Positions 23,291 to 33,262 of a stretch of DNA of 64,000 bases are shown piece after piece. The notes beneath the pieces are model-generated. The model did not search any database. It was not told the origin of the DNA and saw only the letters and a program-made list of their open reading frames with translations. Source of the stretch: Polytrichum commune (taxonomy: Eukaryota; Streptophyta; Polytrichopsida; Polytrichales; Polytrichaceae); NCBI GenBank assembly GCA_950295325.1, contig OX485804.1:63208533-63272532 (forward strand), read 5' to 3'. Positions within the stretch are counted from its first letter, which is position 1; every line of letters begins with the position of its first letter. A program made the position numbers and the translations under genes.

Positions 23291-26200
23291 TCATGCCATG
23301 ACTGGATTTGGTGCCGACAGTAAACCTGTGAGATCCGAACACCTACTTGAAAACTCAGTTTCCGAAATTATTGACCATTTGGCAATTTCATGAAACTCCT
23401 CCATAGTAAGCATCACTTTCTTGGGTCCCCCCTCCACACGTGAGAGAGGAAGAGCAACCTCTTTGCCGTTGTAGAGCACACGCACAAAATGCTTGCCACT
23501 TTCAGAGTGCCACAACTCAATGCAAATACAAGAGGTGTAACCTGGCCAATCTGACCATGGTAATCCCAATGCCACTGTTTCCACATCCCAAACACAGGAT
23601 TAATCATCACTACCAGCCCAAAATTTTTCAGTTAAAAAATGAAGCTGAGAAGGCTACTAAGGTACACGTGCCTAAGTCAAACACAATAATAATCTGGACA
23701 CCTATAGTTGAGTAGTATGTGGTTAGGTGTGGATCTAAGAACTGGTGCCAAAAAGACATGTGTTTAAAAGAGATTGGACTACGAGCTCAAGATATTCTAA
23801 CCATTCTAGGCTCAAATAGTCAACATGATTGAGGGGATCTATATGACCACTTAATGAGCACGAGTATCTTGACTTCGATAATGAATAAGATATTCATATG
23901 AGCTTCAGAAATTATGAAGCATATGGCTACAGCACGTTTTGGAATGCTATTCATCTTGCACTAATTGTATGTTTCACATCCCACGAGAAGTGGGTGCTTA
24001 GGAAAAGTATCATCCAAGGCATGTCTACCTTAGAGAGTTATTCAGTAGGGTGGGCGACCGGACAAAAGAGGGGTTAGGATCAGGGACACCACATGGCAAT
24101 TGTGAACCATTAGATGGAGGCGCCCAACCCATCCACACAGTCTACATTTGGCAAAATTGAGGGCTGGGAAATCCAGAGTGGGCAAAATCCAACTGCTCTC
24201 ATTCACCCGACTGGTAAAACTTTGGCAACAGGGAACTATTATGTGAGTGTATGGTGACACCAAGTGCGTGCTGGATGAGCTCCTCTTGGACCCCATTTTT
24301 AAAGAAGCACACTATTTTCATGGAATTTTGGTTTGGTGCAATTAGGCCTTTTCAGGCCTTATTGATTTGGGCTGAAATTCAGAGGCTGCGGCTCTAGTAT
24401 GTTTGGTGGTTCTGTATTGAAAAAGGAATGAATTGAACTCCCTGAAATTGCAAGCTGTCTAATTCATTATGTAGAGACCAAGAGCTGATGCTGGGCAAAT
24501 CGCATGTTTGTCATACGTCACATAGTTCAGCTGATGATTAAGATAAGTCCTAAAGTCCCCCTAAGGTTGAGCAAGAGAGTTTTTATTTTTATTTTTACCT
24601 GAGAGAGGCATGATGGTGGCATCGTGACCAGAGTAAAGATACAGAGCAGGGCGTGGCAATGATTGTTTGTCATTAACACGATCCAACAATGCCTCCACCA
24701 ATTCTCTCACCAATGTTCCAACGGCTAGCTGCAAGACTTCTCTTTCCTGGAAATCACGAGGAGTCAATCTCTTGCATTTTTCACTATCCAATGCTTGTGA
24801 GCTTTCAAAATGGAGCATATTAGGGGGCCAATTATACATTACATCTACAAATGGATACACAAGCCTATCATTAGCAACAACCCCATTTTGTGGTTTTGCA
24901 GCACACCAAATGTGGAACATCCTCTTGCATCCTAGAGATAAGTGGGCACTTGTTGAGCAACGAAAATTGTGAGGTGTGAGATTGTAGTTGAAGACCTGAA
25001 ATGACTGGGCATAATCATGTGCAAGAAGTTCCCGAACTTCAACAACATTTTCCTCAGAGATACCCTCAGGTAAACTGTCTCCATGAAACCTTGAGCATTC
25101 AAGTGTATCAATTGCCTGCAGCTCAAAAGAAGGAGATTCATTAGACGTAGATGTGATCAAATATGACTCCCCGGGGAGATTATATCATCCTGACAAGGAA
25201 ATTTGTGAACCGGAGAAATGCGTAGTAAGTTTGTTTTAGCAAATAAAAAAACAATTGAAGAGTTGTGAGGTATACTGTGACCCAAGGGAAGCCCGGACTG
25301 TCCATGGAGACAAGAAAGCCAGCATTGTCCGTTGTGATATTCAATGTACGTGCCATTATAGCTTGCATTTCCTGTTTCAGAACCCCAAAAGGGTCAGTTA
25401 TTTCCTCCCCAGTGGGCCTGAGAAACTTCTCATGCTCAAATTTATGGAAAAGATTACAAGAATCCCACTAGTAATAGAAAAAATCACGTGCCTTTAAATG
25501 ATCACGCCAATTAAGTCCGTCTGCCCCCACAGCCTCCTTAACAGCAGTCCATGCTTGCTCCCACGCTAATTTCAGGCTGCATTGAGACCTTCATATATGA
25601 AGTTAAATTGAAAAACTCTCTTAAAGTTAGTGTTTGTCCATTAGTGTTTGTCCTTTTAACTTGATTCCCAGGTGTCCTTGGAATCGGCACATCAAAGAGC
25701 AATGCTTACCATACTGGTAGGACACTTCATTACAATAAAAACCGAATGTTCAAGCTGCAAAATATTGATAGCAGTTTCAGCCTGTACGAACTTTCAGAAT
25801 ATTTGGTCGTCTGGTCCAAAACATAAGATATTTATTACTGTAAAGCAGTGATTTTCGCTAGTAGTTTTGCTTTTGTTACTAAGCGATCATGCTAATTTTC
25901 AAATCAAACTCCACTTCAAATTTCAATTCTTCAGTGTATTAACGCATGATACAGATGAACCCAGAAAGAGCTTGAAATTCTTGAGTTAGGAAGAGGATGT
26001 ACCGTGGACAGTGCTCATTGTGATAAAGATTCTCATCCTTTTCAGCTCTGCATGTAAATTCAATAGAGGCCGGGGCTTCTGTGGATTTTAGAAACCCTTC
26101 CAACAAGAACCAGGCTGCTCACAAGGGGAAAAAGAACAATAGGAAAAACAGGAGTTAACCTAATATCAATACTTCTTTGTCATTCAAAATACATAGGGCT

Positions 26201-28544
26201 GAAAATAAGAGTCATAGAAAACGTCTCTACCAATCTTCAAAACCCTGACATCTCAAATGATGTACTGTACATAATATCATTCAGTGATACTTGTTGCTAA
26301 ACGCAGCCATACAAAAATAGGCTGCCTCAAATTTGCGCAAAATGGAGTTCCATGCCTGTGAGATGGGTACGGAGAAAGTTGGTGGTGCGCAAGTGAATCA
26401 GTTTCTCTGGAGATTGCACATCTGCACCTGATTTACTTAGCTCGGAGAAATAATGCTCCCTCAACCATATCCCCAGATCCCTTGCTTGCTCTGCCCCTGC
26501 TCAGAATGCCCCACAACACCCAATTAAGGAGCCGACTAAATTAAATCAAATCGCCCTCATTCAGGGTTCATAATCACATTAGGATTACGTGGTTCATTAT
26601 GTATCCTTCCCCGAGGAGAGTTTCTTCTAAAGCTCATGCTCCTGGGGTCGATTCACAGCACAAGTAACTCATGTCACTTTATTTTATGTAATCTGGCCTT
26701 TGCTGACATTGGATTCTCAATTGCAGAAAGGCCCTCACATGGACAATTCCTTCCATATGCATAATCTCCTCGAAGACATGCACATATTTGGTTCACCTAG
26801 AGAATGCCGCCACACTCAATTAAGCAGCTGATTGTCATATGACCACGTGGAAATTTTAACAGGACAAAATCAGATTAGGCATTACTCTAATTCGGGTATC
26901 ACATTAGGTTTATGTAAATCATTCTGTACCCTTTCCCTGAGGAGGGTTTCTTCTGCTTGTGACGTCCTCTAGGGCTCTAATATGCTCCTCGGTTTAATTC
27001 ACTGTACAAGTAACTCATGTCACTTCCATTTATACAATGTGGCGTTTCTGTCATTTAATCCTCAATAGCTTGATGGCCCTCACATGCACAATTCTTTCCC
27101 TACGCATAATCTCCTCGGAGAGATACACATACTGCATATTTGAGACTATTGAGGGATGTCAGCTAGAGAATGGTCACCACACCCAATTAAGCAGCTAATT
27201 GTCATATGACCATGTGAAAATTCAACAGGACTAAATCAAATTAGGCACTGCCCTAATTCAGGGCTCAAAATCAGATTTGGATTATGGAGTTCAGTATGTA
27301 TCCTTCTCCTCTAGAGCTCATGCTCCTGGGGCATATGATTCACAAGTACAAGTCATGTCACTTTAATTTACGCAATCTGGCCTTGCTGTCATTGGGATCT
27401 CAATTGCAGAAAGGCCCTCACATCCACAACTCTTTCCCTATGTATAAATCTACTTGGAGACACAGACATATTTGGGATTATGGAGGAGGTTCACCTAGAG
27501 AATGTCCACTACACCCAATTAAGCAGCTGATTGTCACATGACCATGAGAAAATTTAACAGGACTAAGGACTACATTAAATAAGGTTTTGCCCTAATTCAG
27601 GGCTCGTAATCACATCAGAATTATGTTGTTCATTCTGTTTCTTTCCTCTAGGGCTCATGCTCCTGCGGTTGATGATTCACAAGTACAAGTAACTCATGTC
27701 ACTTCGAAGTATGCAATGTGGCCTTGCTGTCATTGGGTCCTCAATTGCAGAAAGAGCCTCACATGCACATGAAATCTCTTCACTATGCATAACATCCTCG
27801 GAGACATTCACATACTTAAGACTATGGAATAAAAAGGCAGAGGATGAGGTCACCTTTTGTGGTGAGGAGGCCCCAAGGATACTTCTGAGGGAAGTACTCC
27901 TTATTCTGCAAAGCAGGTGGCACTTCCTGCACTCGGCTTGCCCACAGCTCACTTTTGGACTTGATCTCCCCAAGTGGTGTGGGTGTCCTGTCTCCATGCC
28001 TAAAGTATGCATGCACCTGCACATCAGAATCACAGGGTTATCGTTTTCATCAAAATGGATGGATTCAAGCCTAATCCTCACTTTAAGGGGAAAAGCCATC
28101 CAATGAATTAGGCTCATGTACCGTCGCACATAGGAGATTGCTCTGCTTCTCTGGGCATTCGAAATAAAAATGAACACAGATCACTTCCAATCAACTGCCG
28201 ATTAAGGTCTACAATGGGAATCTGCTCGAAAGTACTTACTCAAATTTAAACCAATGGAAATCAATGTACATTCTTCTCGATGTAGCCTGAATTGCAATAC
28301 TCATCAGGGGGATCATACACTACCGTAGGTGACAAGCAGGTTCACCACAAAATAATTCAAGATCTGAGTAAAGTGCCACGTGTCAAAATCTAATCAGTCG
28401 GGACATCTACAAAATCCCATGTGTCACCTCAAAACAATCAGCATTTCGGGCACCAAAGTGCCGAACACTGACCTCGAGAAGCTGGAGATTGGAGCTCTCG
28501 CCCATGGCACCATCCAGCACTTGCGGCGCTTCAACTTCCTCCAT
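23291..28544 (-). CDS. Histidine acid phosphatase (acid phosphatase-like/LPA phosphatase type)
   Basis: Eight coding exons, inferred from GT-AG sites and phase, join to 1,320 nt (about 439 residues). On the minus strand they are 28,544-28,473; 28,016-27,854; 26,496-26,371; 26,114-26,003; 25,576-25,282 (or 25,276); 25,115-24,996; 24,746-24,599; and 23,574-23,291. Exon 2 carries the catalytic motif RHGDRTP (residues about 30-36). In this family the His is phosphorylated and the arginines bind phosphate. Exon 3 has 'ARDLGIWLREHYF' and 'LRTTNF', exon 4 'EHCPR', exon 6 'AIDTLECSRFHG', and exon 7 'YLYSGHDATIMPL' with the HD proton donor. Exon 8 gives a C-terminal 'FVRVLYNGKEV'. No signal peptide is visible at the chosen start, which has an in-frame TAA just upstream. 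An in-frame TAG at 25,470-25,468 in exon 5 either marks a pseudogene or is removed as a 75 nt intron. The family dephosphorylates small phosphoesters; the substrate here is unknown. Confidence 0.8.
23705..24000. repeat. Dispersed repeat family copy in the last phosphatase intron
   Basis: This matches 35,060-35,300 (same orientation), 45,890-46,200 (inverted) and 56,130-56,345 (inverted, partial). Shared words are 'gtggttaggtgtggatcta', 'gagattggacta', 'cattctaggctca', 'atatgaccacttaatgag' and 'taagatattcatatgagct'. It lies in intron 7 (23,575-24,598) and is probably a non-autonomous element. Confidence 0.7.
26515..27835. repeat. Diverged tandem array, unit about 300-365 bp
   Basis: Four units share, in order: 'cccaattaagcagctgattg', 'aattcagggctc', 'gctcatgctcctg', 'gtaactcatgtcactt', 'attgcagaaaggccctcaca' and 'cataatctcctcggaga'. 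The first of these recurs at about 26,520, 26,817, 27,183 and 27,516. The array fills intron 2 of the phosphatase gene and runs up to its exon 2. Long frames here on either strand (for example 27,677-28,177) arise from the repeat or from the wrong frame of exon 2. Confidence 0.85.
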
Positions 28545-29325
28545 GACCGATTACCTGCCTAACCCCCCAAAAATCCAGCACCCCAATTAGGAAACCTTAG
28601 AGTTATAACACCAAAACAGCACAGACACATGGAATTCCACACCCATTCTACATAAGAAAAGCATGATCATTTCGACCGACAGGATACCTAAACCTCATCT
28701 CCACCTCCCAAAACACACAGGAAACATCTTCCATTGCAATTATTGCACTCTTTGAACACCCTCACCCTCAATGCCACTGAAATTAGTGTAATAATGTACC
28801 GGCTCTCTTCTGCTCCCTTTAAACATCTCTCCATAACCCAACCTGTCAACTCATATGTATCTCAACTCGACACCATACAGGAAACACCACGATTCCAAAT
28901 AATTGCAAGCCACTTTGAACACCTGATCTCAACCTTTTATTTCAAAGGGCCTCTAAGCAGTTAAAGATCTATGTCTGTACATGTACGCTCTCACAACATC
29001 CTTCCATAACCCAAACCTCAACTCCAAATCATACACAAAACAACAAGATCCTCCCCAATTGCACTACATTCCACCAGAAGCAACGAGATCCATCACATTC
29101 GGTATGAATTACAAACTCCCTCACCATCACAACATTATCCCCCCAACCTCAAAAACTATTACAAAACAATCCATTCACATACTCTCTGACCTCAGGGTAC
29201 CCTAACCTCATATAAAACTTATCTCAACTCCACACCATGAACAAGGAACCCCAATCGCACATAACCATCACATATATAGGCTCTTCAAGAATCCATATCT
29301 ATTGCACAATCCCTCTGAAACAAGT
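28545..29325. other. 5' flank of the phosphatase gene
   Basis: The sequence is pyrimidine- and A-rich on the plus strand, with loosely repeated words ('ccataacccaa', 'tctcaactc' and 'acaccat'), as if from an old tandem repeat. It probably holds the promoter and 5' UTR of the minus-strand phosphatase. No other gene was recognised. Confidence 0.4.
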
Positions 29326-29577
29326 CTATAAGATTTGTTTCACAAGGTATCCTATCCTCATCTGAGACTGATTTCGAATTCTTGGAAAACAGACAGTAGA
29401 TAAGCATCTTTCCCAATCGCACACTTGAGTCCCATCATGCTGACCCCCACCGACAACAATAACAAACAACAGGAACAGGATTGCAACTGAATTACGAAAA
29501 TTCATCCTAAATACCATAAATTCCATGATTTGTGATCCTCTAGAATCTTTCAGAACCTTGTGTTGGGAAGCAATCAA
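29326..29577 (-). CDS. Possible small secreted-protein exon (doubtful)
   Basis: An 83-codon minus-strand frame contains 'SVAILFLLFVIVVGG', a signal-peptide-like hydrophobic core. A short, cysteine-containing remainder ('CDWERCLSTVCF') follows. It could be a small secreted peptide, an upstream exon, or chance. It cannot be joined in frame to the phosphatase start exon at 28,544, because a TAA precedes that ATG. No homology is recognised. Confidence 0.2.
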   Translation of the reverse strand: MIASQHKVLKDSRGSQIMEFMVFRMNFRNSVAILFLLFVIVVGGGQHDGTQVCDWERCLSTVCFPRIRNQSQMRIGYLVKQIL

Positions 29578-30724
29578 GGGAAGATTGGGATTTCGGAATT
29601 AGACCTTGAATTAAGAGGATGCGAATTAGCTTAGCAGCTGAGAGTGCGATAGTGGGAGGGTAAGTGCAGCAGCGGTGGTGGGTTTATATATGTCAAGAAA
29701 TCTAGGAGGGTTGTAGATGTAGGAGGCGGCGCTTGTAACGCAAAAGCAGGTGGAGATGCGAAAAGAATATTCTTATATTCTCGGTTGTCACGGACATTTT
29801 GCTCTTCCTCCTCAAGGTTTGTAGATTGTGATTGTATTTGTCCCTAAATTTTTGTGATTTTAATTTTACTTTTGAAATCTATGCAAAAGCATCTCCCTTA
29901 GATTTTTACTAGCATTGTGGCCCGTCGCATTGCAACTTGGATAAAAGTATGCATGTAAAAAAGTATGTTAAAGGTAAAAGTATGTAGGGGGCTCATCAGC
30001 TCGCCTCATTCACCCTCATCAATATTATAGATACATCACATTATTCAAATGATGAGATTTGTTCACTTGAGGGTAATGGGCTTGGGTGAGGCCCGCCACC
30101 CATCCTCGTGTTTATGGCAAAGTTTCCAACAAGTCACATGGTGTGTTATCTGATTCTCCACCTACCTTGTTCCTTCTGGTAGGTAGGCAGGTGAGACTAG
30201 TATAGTTTGAATCAAAGATTGGCACACTAGAACACCGTGCATGAGACAACTTGACTTTTTGTTGCTAATACCCTAGCAATAGTCATGTCAGTCACAATAT
30301 TTGAATGACTAGGATCTTAATGACTAGACACCTAATGATTTAGTATGCCTAATCTACATTGTTTTGTCTAATTAGTGTGGGTTACCGTTTAAAGTTATGT
30401 GTTGTTATAACTGTTTATTGATATTATCATTTTTAACGAACTAAGTTATATCATATTCTCCGGTGTGCATACTGATTATTTATGCTATTTGGGTAAAAAA
30501 TGATACTCTTAGGAAACTCCAAATGGTAACCCACACTAATTAGACAAAACAATGTAATGCGCATTGGAACAATCTATGCGTCAAAAGAAATCATCGGTTC
30601 CAACCTGTGGTTGGGAGGCAATGGTCCTACATGAGTGGGAGAGTGGCAAGGTTGGCTCTCGTTGGCCTTTTGTCTTCATGGAGTTTTAAATCAATTTCAT
30701 TTCATCAGAGGAAGTGCAGTTGGG
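29578..30724. other. Intergenic sequence with repeat traces
   Basis: About 29,915-30,060 ('gcattgcaacttggata', 'gtatgcatg', 'ctcgcctca') resembles 42,680-42,780. A short inverted pair, 'attagtgtgggtta' near 30,372 and 'taacccacactaatt' near 30,527, suggests a small hairpin element of about 180 bp, with interior palindrome-like AT sequence. No gene was recognised. Confidence 0.4.
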
Positions 30725-30880
30725 CCCATCCAAGTGTACACCCTAGCACCTAAAACAACCTACATGCTTACCTCCCTAATATCATGTCTACGGCAACCAA
30801 AGCGCATGTGATATTAACTTGAATGCATGATAATAAAGGTTGCGTGTATTGTGTGACATTAGGGAAATCACACAAAGTCA
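30725..30880. repeat. Dispersed repeat shared with 42,430-42,570
   Basis: Shared words in the same order are 'acaccct' or 'acactct', 'ggcaaccaaag', 'gtgatatta' and 'gtgacatta', followed by 'cacaaag'. It is a diverged copy of the tail of the element described at 42.2-42.6 kb. Confidence 0.6.
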
Positions 30881-31265
30881 ATATTACAATAATGACAATG
30901 ATAACAACATGATGTACATATATAAAGACATGTAATAAGTTTTCATTTATATAAGAGAGTAAAAACATACCGCCGTGATTTTAAATCTATCCAAATGTGT
31001 ACATGATGAACATTCTTAACCAACATACTTAAAATATTCACAAAAATAAAGTTTTTAAAAGTAAATGTTTAATACAAATTATAGTGGGTGCATTTATTGG
31101 TTAATCAGATTTACTCAGTCACAAGATGAGGTCTGTTGAGAATGATCCCTTGCAAAAAGAAATTACAAAATTATAGTCAATGACTCAAATGTTCATTGAC
31201 AGTAATTTGAACACGACCCAAAAAAACCGCAAAATCACTTTAAATATTACAGTGTGTCAGATGTA

Positions 31266-32425
31266 CAGTCTAACCTTGATAATGTCACCCTTGTTAATAG
31301 AACACCTTGATATTGTCACCTAAAAGTTTGAAACCGATTTTCATAGTGTAAAACTCCCTCGTTATTATCCCTATCACCCTTGATAATGTCACTATTTTTT
31401 TTCAAAATCCGTAGTGTAAATGTGATAATATCAAGTATGGATGGATTGTATGGGTGGGCATGGGTTCGATATTATAATGGGTGGGCATGGGTTCGATATT
31501 ATAATGGGTGGGCATGGGTTCGATATTATTGTTCATGGGTGGGCATGGGTTCGATATTATTGTTCATGGGTGAGCATGGGCTAAAGCAAAGCATATTGGG
31601 GGTCATTGAATGAGCTCTCATTCAATGCTTTCGGCATAGTGGGATGCCTTGTGTAATTTCAAATTTGGTACGTGTTTCGGAGTCCAAATGCTCAATTCTA
31701 CATACTCGCAGTTGTCTGTAAGTTGAGGCCAAAGGTGGAAGTTCACAAACACACAGATACACTTCCTGCCGATTTTTCCTGCTGATTGTTCGACTCACAT
31801 CAACTTGGTGGTGGTGGTGGTGGGTTTCTTCCCCTTATAACTTGCATTCCACAAATTTGAATGTTTGGTTCTAAGTTATGTCCTTGCTCCTGCTTGTAAA
31901 TATGTTGATATCAGTAATTTTCCTGAAGTCTTGACCTTCACCTGTTCATCTTTAACTACCAGCTGGTTCTACCTGTTCATTGAGCACCAACCTTGATCGA
32001 TGAACAAATGCTGCATGCGGGCATAGTGGCCAAGGTTCTCAGATTTTCAGCACTCATGAGTTGTTAGAAATGGAAAAAATCCATGACAAACTCATTAGAA
32101 TTGGTGTTGCACATTTAACATCAACAAAACAATGTGACATTAGAAGCTTCTTTGTCTCTAGTGAGAGGTCTTTACCTGATCTCAATGACACAATGTTATG
32201 ATGTGCTCTTGTTGTTATTCACAATTTTGAATTAGATTTTACATTCAAAAACATTGAAGTCTCGTATTTGTTTTTTTTTTAAATTGTAATTATATTTTGA
32301 TTTTCTACATATTTATTGATAATATCACATTATGCACAAAATGTGACATTATCAAGTATGTCACACCTTGTTTATATCACACTTTTTGGTGAAACGGAGG
32401 GTGTGACATTATCAAGGTTAGGGTG
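31266..32425 (+). mobile_element. Deleted pogo/Tigger-like DNA transposon
   Basis: The left end, 'cagtctaaccttgataatgt', is the near-complement of the right end, 'acattatcaaggttagggtg'. The element is 1,160 bp and flanked by TA (264-265 and 426-427 within 31,200 and 32,400). CAGT...ACCT termini with a TA duplication match plant pogo-like elements such as Lemi1/Emigrant. Subterminal copies of 'ccttgataatgtcac' recur near 31,305 and 31,378, and in inverted form near 32,340. Inside, at about 32,060-32,200 on the plus strand, a frame reads 'LLEMEKIHDKLIRIGVAHL' and then 'CDIRSFFVSSE'. This resembles the extreme C-terminus of pogo transposases. The DNA-binding and DDE domains are missing, so it could move only with a helper. 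Confidence 0.7.
31437..31592. repeat. Minisatellite, 27-34 bp unit
   Basis: About five copies of 'gggtgggcatgggttcgata' plus 'ttat' lie inside the pogo-like element. The first units are 27 bp apart; later ones have an extra 'tgttcat' insert and are 34 bp apart. Confidence 0.9.
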
Positions 32426-32680
32426 TAATCAACTGCAAAATGTGATCTGTTAAGAGAAGTCAACTATGCCAAAAAAAAATTAGAGGACAATAACCGAGTA
32501 TTTGACAGGTCAGCCAATAAATTTGTTTTAGAAAATATAAAACAAAATGATACATTAGAGATCTAGTGGATTGCAAAACATGGTCCGTTCATGAGTATCG
32601 ATTGCAAATAAACCAAAAATTTACAATTGATTGTAAGTTGCAATCAACTGCTAGCAATCGGGGATGTCTAACTACACTAA

Positions 32681-33262
32681 GGGCCACTTCACACACAAGG
32701 CTGAAGGCCCTTGACCATGGCAATGTAAGAGCTCTCATTGGTCGAAAAGGCGGAGACCGTCCAAGTTCACTTCACACTAGGAGGTGAAGGCCTAAAGGCC
32801 CAAAGAAAAGTTCATGGATGAAAAGTCTACATGGAGTCTTACATGGCTGGTTGTGGATAAGGGTGCATGGTCTACCGGAATTTGCGTTAGACCCACCTCC
32901 AAAAAGTGGGCTTGACGCAAATTCCGGGAGACCATGACTTTTTTAATAATTTTTCCAACGGGACAGATTTCATGACAGATTGCATGGTAGATTCCAGGAC
33001 AGACAAACATCACCAAGTAATTATCTTAAATTGATAAACTTGGAGAAATATTATATTAAACCAAATCCTCCCCTCTTTTTCCGCCAACAAAATATGCAAT
33101 GGTCCTGCAACATGGTTCATTCTCACTCCACACTATGCTTGAGGACCCAATACTACATAAAATGGCTTTCCCAACACCCATGGTACGGCCTTTGGATGAG
33201 AGTCAAGGGTCCTCACCATTACAAGGTCACAGCTCTTGGCTCATGTGTGAAGTGGCCCTAAA
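32681..33262. mobile_element. Non-autonomous TIR element with internal hairpin
   Basis: The left end, 'agggccacttcacacacaag' (32,681), is the near-complement of the right end, which reads 'cttgg' then 'ctcatgtgtgaagtggccct' (to 33,262). The complementarity continues with mismatches for about 60 bp, including 'gcccttgac' against 'gtcaagggt'. The element is about 582 bp with no transposase. It shares its left third with 42,240-42,430. The family could be hAT- or Mutator-like, but I could not fix the target duplication. The 93- and 77-codon frames inside have no recognisable product. Confidence 0.75.
32866..32936. repeat. Long perfect-like hairpin inside the TIR element
   Basis: 'catggtctaccggaatttgc' plus 'gttagaccca' at 32,866-32,895 pairs with 'tgggcttgacgcaaattccg' plus 'ggagaccatg' at about 32,907-32,936, with a few mismatches and an 11 nt loop. 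If transcribed this is a precursor-like stem of 30 bp. Confidence 0.85.

Noticed and set aside
24747-24995. Continuous 199-codon frame treated as one phosphatase exon
   Set aside because: The middle part does not read like the family, while 'CAG|GTC' and 'ttccag|GAA' sites in phase 0 remove it and bring conserved segments together.
27677-28177. 166-codon minus-strand frame (and a 136-codon plus-strand frame) over phosphatase exon 2
   Set aside because: It is a different frame of the same DNA. The exon frame carrying RHGDRTP, with correct splice sites and phase, explains the region.
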